Assembly: GCA_028687975.1 (NCBI GenBank)
Contig: JAQTZD010000007.1
Coordinates: 1-63,608, forward strand
DNA: 63,608 nt
DNA from: Sediminibacterium sp.
Lineage (GTDB): Bacteria; Bacteroidota; Bacteroidia; Chitinophagales; Chitinophagaceae
Direction of reading: 5' to 3'
In this document: piece by piece, positions 1 through 8,447 of the stretch
Layout of the letters: every line of letters starts with the position of its first letter
How positions within the stretch are numbered: the stretch's first letter is position 1
Program-made: the position numbers and the translations under genes
Notes under the pieces: generated by a model
Told to the model about the DNA's origin: nothing
Seen by the model: the letters and a program-made list of their open reading frames with translations, nothing else
Database searches by the model: none

Positions 1-80
1 TCATCTAAAAATTTCTTGCAAGAAATTTGAGATAAAAAAATTATAATTAAAATCAAATATAAAAGATATGACGTTCTCAT
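1..80 (-). CDS. SusD/RagB-like outer-membrane lipoprotein, N-terminus only (runs off the left edge)
   Basis: An ATG at 78-80 on the minus strand opens a frame that stays open to the window edge. It encodes a positively charged start, a run of leucine and isoleucine, then S-C-K-K-F-L-D. A hydrophobic segment ending in a lipobox cysteine followed by KKFLD is the usual beginning of SusD/RagB glycan-binding lipoproteins. The start lies 41 bases after the stop of the SusC-like gene in the same direction, the standard susC-susD order. SusD proteins cap the SusC channel on the cell surface and hold the substrate. Only about 26 residues are visible, so the substrate cannot be guessed. The DNA is AT-rich, like the SusC barrel region. 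Confidence 0.72.
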   Translation of the reverse strand, partial: MRTSYLLYLILIIIFLSQISCKKFLD

Positions 81-121
81 TGTAATGATTTATTTTTTAA
101 ATAAGATTTGATTTAATTAGA

Positions 122-3100
122 TTACAGATTAATTCGAATTCCTGTCGATATCCTAATTGGAGGTCGAGCACCAAAAATTTGCTCAGGATCTATTCGCTTT
201 TTATTTGCCCTCCAAATGAATAGATTTAGTCTATTAATTAAAAAATATACTTGAGATTTTTTTAATAAACTTTTTGCTTTCCATGGCTTTAAATTACCTA
301 GATCATAGTTTAAGAATATTTCATCGATCTTAAGAAAATCTGCTTTTTCAACATTAACTGAAGAATTCTGGTAAAAGGCATCACGTTGAGCATTAGCTGG
401 GTAAATCAATGCTGGTACATTTGTATTCTTTTCATCTCCGGGGATCCTCCATCTGTGATCAAACTCAGTATATCCTTTATTATTTTGAAAAAGGGTAGTA
501 TAATTAATTGCAGGTTTTCTAAAATAATGGCCAAGTTTATATATCATATTTATCGCTAATGAAAACCCTTTGAATTCAAAATTATTACGCAGATTTCCAA
601 AAAACATTGGAAGAGCGCTCCCATGTTTTACTTGTTGATTTAATGGATTTCTTTGAATACCTGCATAATCTTTACTAAGTGAACCATTTTGATACCCGAG
701 AGGCTCACCGGTTTGAGAATCTAATCCACCCCACCGATTACTAAAAATAGTAAAAGGATTATACCCAATTAAAGGATAAGTAAAAGATCCATCATTTGAT
801 AACCCATTTGATCCAGGTTCATTTAAATTTTCTATCACCTTATAATTGACATAGCTAAATAAAAATGAGGTTCCCCATTTTAGCCACTTTGAATTTAAAT
901 TTATTGAATTTAGGACTAGGTCAACTCCATTTCCAGCCATGGATGCAGAATTTATCCTTTGACTAAGAAATCCAGCTGTTGGATCTAATACAGCTGAATT
1001 TATTAAGTCTAAAGATGATTTATTAAAATATTCAATAGATCCACTAAGTAGATTCTTTGATAATTTAAAATCGAGTCCAACATTTAGCATCTTGACTCTC
1101 TCCCAGCGGAGATTTGGATTTGCAGGTGCATTTATAATAGCACTTGGCAGATTGATCAAAGCGCTTGCGCTAGAGACAACCATTCTAGGCAATGCTGATG
1201 TTGCTGGGTCTAGATTGCCACTATATCCAAAGCTTGTTCTGAGAGATAGTTGCGATAACCAATCGCTTTTCCAAAAAGGTTCTTTACTAATCTTCCAAGC
1301 ACCACCTATAGACCATAATGGAACCCCTTTGCGATTTGCATTAACACCAAAAAGATTTGAAGCATCTTTTCTTACACTTACAGTAAATGAATATTTAGAA
1401 TTATAACTATAAGCTAGATTAGTATACATTGCAGTAAACCTATTAACGAACTTTCTGAATAAATTTCCATTTGGAATAAAAGAATTTCCACGAAGGGATG
1501 CATATGTTGGAAATGCAGTAGCGTAATTGACATTTTGATAGGAATAGGTATCAGGATCAAATCCATAAACTTCAACTCGTTTCAATTCAGTCTCATTTGT
1601 CCTAACCTCACCTCCAATTAATCCATTAATTTGATGCTTTCCCGATAGGTGATTAAAATTTAATTGCCCCCTTAGTGAGTGAGATTCAGCAAACTGGTTA
1701 GAAAAATTTAGGATACCATTTTTTGGTACTGGATAATTTATTATTCCAGAAGGAGTTAATTGTGTAAAAACATTTATAAGATCCCTTGTATAATATGACT
1801 CCATACCTCTATATCTTTCAACCTCTTGATTAGAGTACTGAAATTGATATTTCAAATCAAAATTTAACCATTTGAGAATTTGATAATTTGATGCAAAATT
1901 GAGTAGAAGATCTCTTGAATTTGTTCGATTATCATTGTTGATCAATTCTTGCAATGGTCTATATTTCCAATCTAATAATCGTCCGCCACCTGCAGTATCA
2001 GTAAATAATCCACGATAATAAATTTCGACTGGCAAAGGCCGGCCATTTTGATCTGCAAGTCTTGAATAAGGAGAAATATATACCCCATCACCGAACCCAC
2101 CAGGACTATTTGCTCGAATTTGATTATTAGTGAAAATTGAGCCGATTTTCAAGTTCCAGTTTTTTGATAACCGAATATTATTGTCTGTTCGAAGTGTAAT
2201 ACGATTATTGTCATTCCCAGTTAAATCTGCATTTTGTTTGTCATAGCCAAGAGAAAATAAATAATCAATAGAACTGAAGGAGCCTGAAAGACTTAAACTA
2301 TATTGCTGATTTATTGAAGATCTGTAAAGATACTTTTCCATTTCTGTCCTTAAATCAAGAGACCGTAGTTTATCGATTTCTAAATCAGCTTGAACTGCTG
2401 TTAGCTGCCCGTTTCTTTGTTGAAACAATATTTCTACAGCTGGGGTAATTGCTGGACGATTATTTGCTGTAGGTCTGTTATCATAATAGCCTTTATCGAA
2501 AAGAAATCTTTCCAACTCTAAAGTGCTATTAACAGATAATACATTAGCCGTATGTAGATCAATCTTGGGGCCAATAGTTGTATTTAAATTAAAGCTAACC
2601 TGCAATGGTTTATTTTTGGTTGCTTTTTTTGTTGTAATAACTATAACACCATTTCCGGCTCTAGCTCCCCAGATAGAGGTTGCTGCTGCATCTTTAAGCA
2701 ATGTAACTGATTCAATATCATTTGGATTAATATTTTCGATATTCCCATTGTAAGGAAAATTATCTAATACAATCAATGGCGCTTCTGCTGTGCTCGTTAA
2801 AGTACTCAGTCCCCTAACTTCAATCCGAGGTTCATTTAGTCTTCTTCTATCAATTAGAAGGCTATTGGTCAATCCTTCAATTCGATCGACAATGTTAGCT
2901 GAAGTACGTTGATTAATCAATTCCCCTGTAACTTTATAAAATGAACCTGTAACTCTTTCCTTAGGAATATCCTGATATCCAGTACTAACAGTAGTTTCTT
3001 CTATCTCATCAACTTTAATTTTTACTACTAATTTATTTAAATCAGTTATCCCATTGATTTTAACTTCAAGCGTCTCAATATTAAGTCCAGAAATAAGAAG

Positions 3101-3673
3101 TATACTTCCGGAATCAATCCCATTTAACTCAAAATATCCGTTAGCATTTGTACTAGTTCCTAAACTAATATTTTCTTTTACTCGAACACTCGCGCCGATC
3201 ACTGCTTCACCTTTATCGTTCACCACCCTTCCCTTCACGGTTATTGGTTGCGGGGCTTCATTGTTTTCCGCGGCCTTTGTTACCGCGGGCAACTTTCCAT
3301 GAGGGCGCTCTTTTACGCTGATGATTTTCCCATTCAGCGTATAAGTGAGCTGGTCCTGGTGTCGGAAGATCTCTGCCAGCACCTGTTCCACCGGCATATC
3401 AGATACTTCAATAGACACAGGCTTTCCCTTGGCCCGTACCAGGGTTTCATCAAACACCAGTCCGTAGGCCGATTGTTTTTTAATCAATTTCAGCACCTTC
3501 TCCAATGGGGTGGCCTTTTCCTTCAGGGTTACCTGAGCGGCGGCATTGGGTCGGGCGGCTACCTGCAATACGAGCAGGATCATTAAGGCTGACATTTTCA
3601 TGATGCGCAGCATTTGGATGAGTGGCCCAAAATAATTTTGATGGCCATAAGCAGTTGAATGCATACTTTGCAT
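122..3673 (-). CDS. SusC/RagA-family TonB-linked outer-membrane transporter with N-terminal STN signalling domain
   Basis: 1183 residues. Reading from the N-terminus there is a signal peptide (about 26-46), an STN secretin/TonB short domain (about 47-120) that contacts the FecR anti-sigma factor, a carboxypeptidase-regulatory-like domain (about 146-225), a TonB plug (about 235-350, with KDAAATSIWGARAGNGVIVI typical of SusC) and a long beta-barrel. The family imports oligosaccharides or peptides across the outer membrane with TonB energy. The STN domain with fecR and an ECF sigma gene just upstream implies substrate-induced autoregulation. Oddity: the first roughly 160 codons (about 3190-3673) have normal base composition (3301-3360 is 50% GC by count), while the rest is AT-rich (2281-2340 is 30%), suggesting a recombinant gene. 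The start is uncertain; in-frame methionines also occur at residues 4, 21 and 25. Confidence 0.93.
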   Translation of the reverse strand: MQSMHSTAYGHQNYFGPLIQMLRIMKMSALMILLVLQVAARPNAAAQVTLKEKATPLEKVLKLIKKQSAYGLVFDETLVRAKGKPVSIEVSDMPVEQVLAEIFRHQDQLTYTLNGKIISVKERPHGKLPAVTKAAENNEAPQPITVKGRVVNDKGEAVIGASVRVKENISLGTSTNANGYFELNGIDSGSILLISGLNIETLEVKINGITDLNKLVVKIKVDEIEETTVSTGYQDIPKERVTGSFYKVTGELINQRTSANIVDRIEGLTNSLLIDRRRLNEPRIEVRGLSTLTSTAEAPLIVLDNFPYNGNIENINPNDIESVTLLKDAAATSIWGARAGNGVIVITTKKATKNKPLQVSFNLNTTIGPKIDLHTANVLSVNSTLELERFLFDKGYYDNRPTANNRPAITPAVEILFQQRNGQLTAVQADLEIDKLRSLDLRTEMEKYLYRSSINQQYSLSLSGSFSSIDYLFSLGYDKQNADLTGNDNNRITLRTDNNIRLSKNWNLKIGSIFTNNQIRANSPGGFGDGVYISPYSRLADQNGRPLPVEIYYRGLFTDTAGGGRLLDWKYRPLQELINNDNRTNSRDLLLNFASNYQILKWLNFDLKYQFQYSNQEVERYRGMESYYTRDLINVFTQLTPSGIINYPVPKNGILNFSNQFAESHSLRGQLNFNHLSGKHQINGLIGGEVRTNETELKRVEVYGFDPDTYSYQNVNYATAFPTYASLRGNSFIPNGNLFRKFVNRFTAMYTNLAYSYNSKYSFTVSVRKDASNLFGVNANRKGVPLWSIGGAWKISKEPFWKSDWLSQLSLRTSFGYSGNLDPATSALPRMVVSSASALINLPSAIINAPANPNLRWERVKMLNVGLDFKLSKNLLSGSIEYFNKSSLDLINSAVLDPTAGFLSQRINSASMAGNGVDLVLNSINLNSKWLKWGTSFLFSYVNYKVIENLNEPGSNGLSNDGSFTYPLIGYNPFTIFSNRWGGLDSQTGEPLGYQNGSLSKDYAGIQRNPLNQQVKHGSALPMFFGNLRNNFEFKGFSLAINMIYKLGHYFRKPAINYTTLFQNNKGYTEFDHRWRIPGDEKNTNVPALIYPANAQRDAFYQNSSVNVEKADFLKIDEIFLNYDLGNLKPWKAKSLLKKSQVYFLINRLNLFIWRANKKRIDPEQIFGARPPIRISTGIRINL

Positions 3674-3751
3674 GTGGTTTGAGCCCGTTCTTCACAGGCG
3701 GTTAAGCAATGATGTCCCTTCTTAGATATTGGTTGCCTGCTCAAATCATCG

Positions 3752-3777
3752 CCGTAAGTGGGTGCCTCCGCTTACGG
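3752..3777 (+). other. stem-loop between fecR and the susC-like gene
   Basis: CCGTAAG at 3752-3758 pairs with CTTACGG at 3771-3777 around a 12-base loop. On the plus strand it is followed by six T residues, so in that direction it resembles an intrinsic terminator. The flanking genes run on the minus strand, where no T-run follows the stem, so it could instead be an mRNA processing or stability element separating fecR from the highly expressed susC message. Function not established. Confidence 0.35.
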
Positions 3778-3798
3778 TTTTTTATTGAGCAATATGTT

Positions 3799-4998
3799 CT
3801 ACGGATAAACCGTCAGCATTCTTTTTCCGGCATCATAGGTATAGCGCAGCCGGTTGTCGTCCAGTATCGATTGCAATACATCCTGCAGCGATGCACTCCT
3901 GGGTGCATCCAGATAGAACCGTTTATTCCCCAGGCTTCCCTTCACTTCCGCTTTTATATCATACCACCGTTCCAGTTCCCGAAGCACCACGCCCAGATCT
4001 GCATTGGTAAAATATGTAGTGCCATTTTTCCAGGCCATCACCTGTTCCAGATCTGCATTGCGTTCCAAGGCGAGTGTTTGATTTACTTGAGCCTGCTCTC
4101 CGGGTTCCAGCAAGAGTTGCTTCTGGGCTTTCAGCACTTTCACACTGCCTTCCAGCAAGGTTACTTTATACGCTGATTCGTTGTCGTACGCATTCACATT
4201 AAAATGCGTTCCAAGAACTTGTATATCCATTCCGTTATGTGATACATAAAATGGCCGGGCTGCATCATGTGCAACTTCAAAATAGGCTTCTCCGGTCATC
4301 TGCACTTTTCTGTGTTGCCCCGCCACAAAGGCAATCGGATAAGTGATGGATGAACCTGCGTTCAACCAAACCCGACTTCCGTCGCTCAGGGTCATATCGA
4401 TGGGTTGGCTTCCCCGTGGATTGATCAATGTATGGTAAGCGATGTCTGCGGCCTTGCCCGAATACCTGATCTGTCCATTAGCCAATTTCTCCAGTTTCAC
4501 TGCACCCATTGCGGCCAGCTCTCCGTTGTTGGCCTGATCCAGGTAAATGGTTTTCCCGTTTTCAAGCATAATCATCGCCCGGTTCTTCTCAGGTGCTTTC
4601 ACATTGGCAATAGTTGGTGTTGCAGGTCCGGCCGGTTGTTTGGGTTGCAGCAAAAAATAAGCAGCCGTGCCTGCTACCAATAAGATAACGGCTGCGGCTA
4701 CCCAGCGCATCCTTCGGAATATTGTACTGCCTTTTCTGAATGATGCTCCCTTGCCTTGCGCTGCCTCCTGTATTTGGGGGAGTTTGCTGCGCAGGCGTTC
4801 CAGCACATCAGGTGCAATTTCCCCAGCCTCTGCATCTATCGTACGCAGTGTACCCTCTATCAGCTCCATAGCAAGGCCATGGTAAGCCTGCTCATCAATT
4901 AGTTCTGTAAGGAGCAGCAGATCCTCCCTACTGTAACGGTTTTCGATAAATCGTTGCAGCAGAACGGCAAATTGGTCAGGTGTGTAGCGGGGTTCCAA
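3799..4998 (-). CDS. FecR-family anti-sigma factor
   Basis: 399 residues. The N-terminal cytoplasmic part (about 1-95) should bind the ECF sigma factor. A single membrane span lies at about 100-117 (VAAAVILLVAGTAAYFLL). The periplasmic FecR domain follows, with the typical LSDGSRVWLNAGSSI stretch, and a C-terminal DUF4974-like domain (about 325-399) contacts the STN domain of the transporter. It relays the loaded state of the SusC-like receptor to the sigma factor encoded upstream. The only usable initiation codon after the upstream in-frame stop is TTG at 4996-4998; the first in-frame ATG is about 43 codons further in and would remove part of the sigma-binding region. Base composition matches the core genome, unlike the SusC barrel. 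Confidence 0.92.
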   Translation of the reverse strand: MEPRYTPDQFAVLLQRFIENRYSREDLLLLTELIDEQAYHGLAMELIEGTLRTIDAEAGEIAPDVLERLRSKLPQIQEAAQGKGASFRKGSTIFRRMRWVAAAVILLVAGTAAYFLLQPKQPAGPATPTIANVKAPEKNRAMIMLENGKTIYLDQANNGELAAMGAVKLEKLANGQIRYSGKAADIAYHTLINPRGSQPIDMTLSDGSRVWLNAGSSITYPIAFVAGQHRKVQMTGEAYFEVAHDAARPFYVSHNGMDIQVLGTHFNVNAYDNESAYKVTLLEGSVKVLKAQKQLLLEPGEQAQVNQTLALERNADLEQVMAWKNGTTYFTNADLGVVLRELERWYDIKAEVKGSLGNKRFYLDAPRSASLQDVLQSILDDNRLRYTYDAGKRMLTVYP

Positions 4999-5092
4999 AA
5001 AGGGTGTTTTATATTAAGACGTGGCTGAGGAAAAAGCGTAGGGTTCCAAAATGAACTTTTTGCTAATTTTTTTCCCGACTGCCACGGCCACC

Positions 5093-5707
5093 CTATTCGC
5101 TGATCATATCTAATAGGATCAGCAGGCTTACTGCGATCTCTCCCTGTTCGCTCAGATAATCCCGGATATCGCGCTTTGCCCTCATTACATGTTCTTTGGC
5201 TGTAGGCAGGCTAATTCCCATTTCGGCGCATACTTCATCGTAACTTTTACCCTCCACCTTGCACAACTCAAACACTCTGCGTCGCTGTGGTGGCAGGGTA
5301 TCCAGGGCTTTTTGCAACAATTCCCACTCCTGCTTCACCAGCAGTTGGGCATCTGCATCAGGCGCCAGCTCAGGATGTTCAATGGCAGCAGCCTGTAGCT
5401 TATCCAGTAAATGTTGATTGGTCCTGGCTTTGCGAAACCGATCGTATACCATGTTTCGGCAAATGGTATTAAAATAGGCTTCAATATTATTTACTTCCAG
5501 TAAAAATTCTTTTCGCTTCCAGATACGTATAAATACCTCCTGCACCGCTTCCTCTGCATCACCGGAATTTTTCAGAAACACCAGCATTTTCTTGTAAACC
5601 CTTGCCAGATGTCGGTTATAGAAAATCGTAAATGCCTGAGTATCTGTTTCTTCCAGCGCAATTGCGCGGATCAGTTCCGTGTCGTCGTATGTAGTATAGT
5701 CGATCAT
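5093..5707 (-). CDS. RNA polymerase ECF sigma-70 factor
   Basis: About 204 residues from the ATG at 5705-5707. An alternative upstream start would add 42 residues that do not look like sigma factor. Sigma-2 region is around residues 25-95 (YNRHLARVYKKM, GDAEEAVQEVFIRIWKRK) and sigma-4 around 130-190 (LPPQRRRVFELCKVEGKSYDEV, then a helix-turn-helix ISLPTAKEHVMRAK). In Bacteroidota such factors sit upstream of fecR and a SusC-type receptor and are held inactive until the receptor binds ligand. It is the first gene of the sigma - fecR - susC - susD array, all on the minus strand, and should direct transcription of the transporter genes. Confidence 0.93.
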   Translation of the reverse strand: MIDYTTYDDTELIRAIALEETDTQAFTIFYNRHLARVYKKMLVFLKNSGDAEEAVQEVFIRIWKRKEFLLEVNNIEAYFNTICRNMVYDRFRKARTNQHLLDKLQAAAIEHPELAPDADAQLLVKQEWELLQKALDTLPPQRRRVFELCKVEGKSYDEVCAEMGISLPTAKEHVMRAKRDIRDYLSEQGEIAVSLLILLDMISE

Positions 5708-5882
5708 TGGGAGGGTAAAATAATATTCCGTTCGCTGTATGACAATTAAAAACTGCTGAAAGCTGCCTTTTTTCAAATGAGTAATCAGAATTGCATACTG
5801 TGCAGTATACCTGTAACCGCTGCATAAAACCACTCATCCTTTTTGCCAAACCTGGGGTATAAAGTTGGCATACGATCTGTTG

Positions 5883-6272
5883 CTATATCAAAGGTATAGC
5901 CGGATTATTTTTGCAATATTCAATTTTGGAGTGAAACATCTCCGCCATGCGCTGCCCTTGCCACTTGGCCCTTTCAGCTTTTTCTCCGGTGAAATGTTCA
6001 TCTACGGTTGCATTAAATATAGTAAGCCATTGATCAAAATGTTCTTTTTCAACCGGCAATTTGGAATGGGGTAAAAAGGGACTTCCGAAATAAGTGTGTT
6101 CGTCTAACAGAACTGTTTGCCAAAAGCGATACATTTTCTCCAGATGTTCCAGCCAACGATCCTGGATCCGATCATTAAAAATGTTTTTAAGCCTTTCGTC
6201 TTCGCGAATTTTTCCGTAAAAGCTATCAACCAGGCGTTTAATGTCTTCTATATTTGAAATGTCCTGCTTCAT
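5883..6272 (-). CDS. group III truncated haemoglobin
   Basis: 129 residues, typical for the class. The sequence has the DIKRLVDSFYGKIREDERL start, a YRFWQTVLL segment and the distal FGSPFLPHSKL region with a histidine in HSKLPVEKEHF; H77-type proximal and distal residues appear to be present. Group III globins bind O2 or NO with haem and are thought to act in NO detoxification or as redox partners in microaerobic metabolism. It is the third gene of a minus-strand set that starts with a cytochrome c remnant and a small membrane protein (2-base gap to the latter), which supports a respiratory or NO-related role by context. No signal peptide, so cytoplasmic. Confidence 0.9.
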   Translation of the reverse strand: MKQDISNIEDIKRLVDSFYGKIREDERLKNIFNDRIQDRWLEHLEKMYRFWQTVLLDEHTYFGSPFLPHSKLPVEKEHFDQWLTIFNATVDEHFTGEKAERAKWQGQRMAEMFHSKIEYCKNNPAIPLI

Positions 6273-6274
6273 AT

Positions 6275-6679
6275 TTACAGACTAAAATTAGTAATAAAGT
6301 AATAAGCGGCCCAGCCAAAAAATTCGATCAATAAAATCCACAACCAATTGGGTGCGCTCTGGGGTGTTTCACTTCCTTCAATGACGAATTTCTTGGAATC
6401 CCCTTTATCGTAAGCATTGATCATCAAAGGAATAGTTCCATCTACAACCGCATTTTCCGAAATGCCTTCAACGGCAATAGCCGGCCCGTTGCGTACAATA
6501 AATTTGATTTTCCGAATGCCTTCCCGGCCGGTTGGAGACTTGCTGACCAATTTCAAAACATGCTCTCCATCGGTTAACTTCCTGGTGTCCAACTCAAACT
6601 GCACAGGAGCAAAAAGCTCTGCAATCGGTTGTACATCCTCATCAACAAATACGGCAATTTTTCTTTTATGTTCTTTCAT
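6275..6679 (-). CDS. small membrane-anchored protein with an Ig-like fold, next to cytochrome c and globin genes
   Basis: 134 residues. The first ~105 residues look like a beta-rich domain (VQFELDTRKLTDGEHVLKLV, SPTGREGIRKIKFIVRNGP), the pattern of a bacterial Ig-like or cytochrome-accessory module, with no cleavable signal peptide. A C-terminal segment (NWLWILLIEFFGWAAYYFI) is a probable membrane span, which would make it tail-anchored. Two bases separate it from the globin gene, and nine bases from the cytochrome c remnant upstream, so the three were probably one operon. I do not recognise a defined family name; an accessory subunit of a membrane cytochrome complex is an inference from context only. 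Confidence 0.7.
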   Translation of the reverse strand: MKEHKRKIAVFVDEDVQPIAELFAPVQFELDTRKLTDGEHVLKLVSKSPTGREGIRKIKFIVRNGPAIAVEGISENAVVDGTIPLMINAYDKGDSKKFVIEGSETPQSAPNWLWILLIEFFGWAAYYFITNFSL

Positions 6680-6688
6680 TGTTCAATT

Positions 6689-6955
6689 TCATAAAATGGA
6701 TTGTTTAATATGGTCGGCATCATTTTCTCCGGGCCGGAGTAAATACCGTGTGGAATAGATGAATGTAAGAACCGTGAATAAGGAAATAACGGCAATGATT
6801 TTCTTCACTTCTTCAGGATTAACTGTCTTGGCATTATTTCCCCAACTTGTTTTCTCGTAATTGATGATGGCGGTAATTTCTTCGGGTGTTAATTTGTTGT
6901 CTGTTCCTACTGCATTCATGACGGCATATTCCGGTCTTGCATCCCCTCCTACCAT
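6689..6955 (-). pseudogene. C-terminal remnant of a membrane-anchored cytochrome c (haem motif missing)
   Basis: 88 codons. The first ~50 residues resemble the end of a class I cytochrome c domain (NAVGTDNKLTPEEITAIINY, then EKTSWGNN), and a C-terminal membrane span follows (IIAVISLFTVLTFIYST). There is no CXXCH haem-attachment motif and no signal peptide, because the codon before the first ATG is an in-frame TGA at 6956-6958. About 65 bases further right the divergent secreted-protein gene begins, so the 5' half of the cytochrome gene has been lost or replaced. An alternative is a short intact membrane protein that starts at 6955. I favour a truncated gene. Confidence 0.6.
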
Positions 6956-7019
6956 TCATACTTTATTGGCATTCGCTTCATTTGTTCCTCACTTATATTC
7001 GGCACAAAATCGAACTTAC

Positions 7020-7850
7020 ATGAAAGCCTTCATTGCCCTTGTGTTATCCGCATGTATATTAAACAGCACTACTGCACAAAACACTGATCCAGTGATCAGT
7101 GCAGAGCGAAGCTTTGCCTCGCATGCCCTGATGCATTCTACCAAATCTGCATTCCTGCAATACATGGATTCCAGTGCAGTGGTTTTTGCAAGAGGTAATG
7201 CACTGAATGCCAAACGTTTCTGGAGCAGGATGCCCGAGAGTCCGATGAAACTGATTTGGGGACCTGCGATTGCCGGTTTGAATGATGCGGGTGATTTTGG
7301 TTTTACTACCGGCCCTTACCAGCTGAAGCAGCATCTCTCCGATACAGCTGCTGTATTAGGCTTTGGACAATATGCTACTGTATGGAAAAAGAACAATGCC
7401 GGTGAATGGAAATTCCTGGTAGATCTGGGCATTGAAGTACCAGCACCAAGCAATCATCCCAAGAACGTACAGGTAATCTCCTTACAACAAAAAAGCAAAA
7501 ATTTATCCGCAGCTCCGGACAGTGCCATACAACTTGATATCGATTTCAACAACGGTTTAAAGGCTAACGGGAAAAGCTATTGGGGTAAAGTTTGCACTGC
7601 AGCAACCATTTTCAACCTTTCCGGCCATTATCCCATGCAGGGCGCAAATGCCATTGATCGTTTTACAAAATCATTTCCCGCCAATGCACAGCTAATTCCC
7701 GCAGATGGTCAGTTTGCAGCCGATCAGCAATCGGCTGTTACCTATGGCATTACAGAATTGAATGGAAAGAAAGATGGGTACTTCCGGTTCTGGCAGGCTA
7801 CCGACAAGGGATGGAAAATTGTGTTACAGGTAATTACTTTCGGAAAGTGA
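7020..7850 (+). CDS. secreted protein with SnoaL/NTF2-like (DUF4440-type) repeats
   Basis: 276 residues from the ATG at 7020, chosen because it begins directly with a signal peptide (MKAFIALVLSACILNSTTAQ). Two similar segments follow: residues about 22-150, with SAERSFASHALMHSTKSAFL, and about 165-276. Both end in a W-K-hydrophobic strand (EWKFLVDLGIEV; GWKIVLQVITFG), as in NTF2-like beta-cone folds. Such proteins are exported, and their ligand is usually unknown. It runs opposite to the cytochrome remnant on its left, and its last 17 bases overlap the 3' end of the haem lipoprotein gene on its right. No catalytic motif is apparent. Confidence 0.65.
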   Translation: MKAFIALVLSACILNSTTAQNTDPVISAERSFASHALMHSTKSAFLQYMDSSAVVFARGNALNAKRFWSRMPESPMKLIWGPAIAGLNDAGDFGFTTGPYQLKQHLSDTAAVLGFGQYATVWKKNNAGEWKFLVDLGIEVPAPSNHPKNVQVISLQQKSKNLSAAPDSAIQLDIDFNNGLKANGKSYWGKVCTAATIFNLSGHYPMQGANAIDRFTKSFPANAQLIPADGQFAADQQSAVTYGITELNGKKDGYFRFWQATDKGWKIVLQVITFGK

Positions 7851-8415
7851 TCTTCCAGATTCCGCGCAGATCATTCATCTGGTAACCGGTTGCCAGATCC
7901 TGCGGATATTTTTCTGCAATCACTTTGGCTACCAGCGGATCCAGGTCCTTGTCTTTTTTGCCATGACAGTTGAGGCAGGTTGGCATGGCTATACGAATGG
8001 GCTTGTAATAAGTATAACTGTCGCTGGTATGTATCAGGGTATCATCCAGATTACCATCTCCATGGCTTTGAAAATGTTCCCAGATCACCCGGTCTCCTTC
8101 TTCTTTGATCCGGTTCAGCGGATTGCGGTTCCGGTTGGTCAACCGTTCAATTTTTGATCCTGCCAGCTGAGACAGGGAATCGGTGATGCGCATGGCATTC
8201 TTGTTGCAAAAATCTATGGCATATACCAGGCCGCCGCTGTCTACCGCGCTGGTCAGGTTTTTAAAAATGGTTTGCTGTGTGGTGGTGGTGATGGAATCTC
8301 CTTTTAAGCGATAGCTTTCCAGTATAGCTGCCTCTTTGGATCCGGACTGATCGCAGGCATTCATTACAATTACTACGGTAACCAATGCCAGGAGAACTAC
8401 AAATGTCTTTTTCAT
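7834..8415 (-). CDS. DUF3365 (Tll0287-like) haem-motif lipoprotein
   Basis: 193 residues from the ATG at 8413-8415. The signal peptide ends in VMNAC, a lipobox cysteine, so it should be a periplasm-facing lipoprotein. The middle part carries the family pattern around NLTSAVDSGGLVYAIDFCN, and the C-terminal part has a single CLNCH haem-binding motif (about 147-151) followed by GKKDKDLDP and KYPQDLATGY. DUF3365 domains in other bacteria serve as haem-linked redox or gas sensors; the physiological partner here is unknown. It lies 32 bases downstream of the rmlD gene in the same direction and may be co-transcribed with it. Confidence 0.85.
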   Translation of the reverse strand: MKKTFVVLLALVTVVIVMNACDQSGSKEAAILESYRLKGDSITTTTQQTIFKNLTSAVDSGGLVYAIDFCNKNAMRITDSLSQLAGSKIERLTNRNRNPLNRIKEEGDRVIWEHFQSHGDGNLDDTLIHTSDSYTYYKPIRIAMPTCLNCHGKKDKDLDPLVAKVIAEKYPQDLATGYQMNDLRGIWKITFRK

Positions 8416-8447
8416 AAGAAAGGATTTTATCTTTTTACGGGCAACTC

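Noticed and set aside
9..28. Perfect 20-base palindrome AAATTTCTTGCAAGAAATTT at the left edge
   Set aside because: It lies inside the coding start of the SusD-like lipoprotein (around ISCKKF), so chance and coding use explain it.
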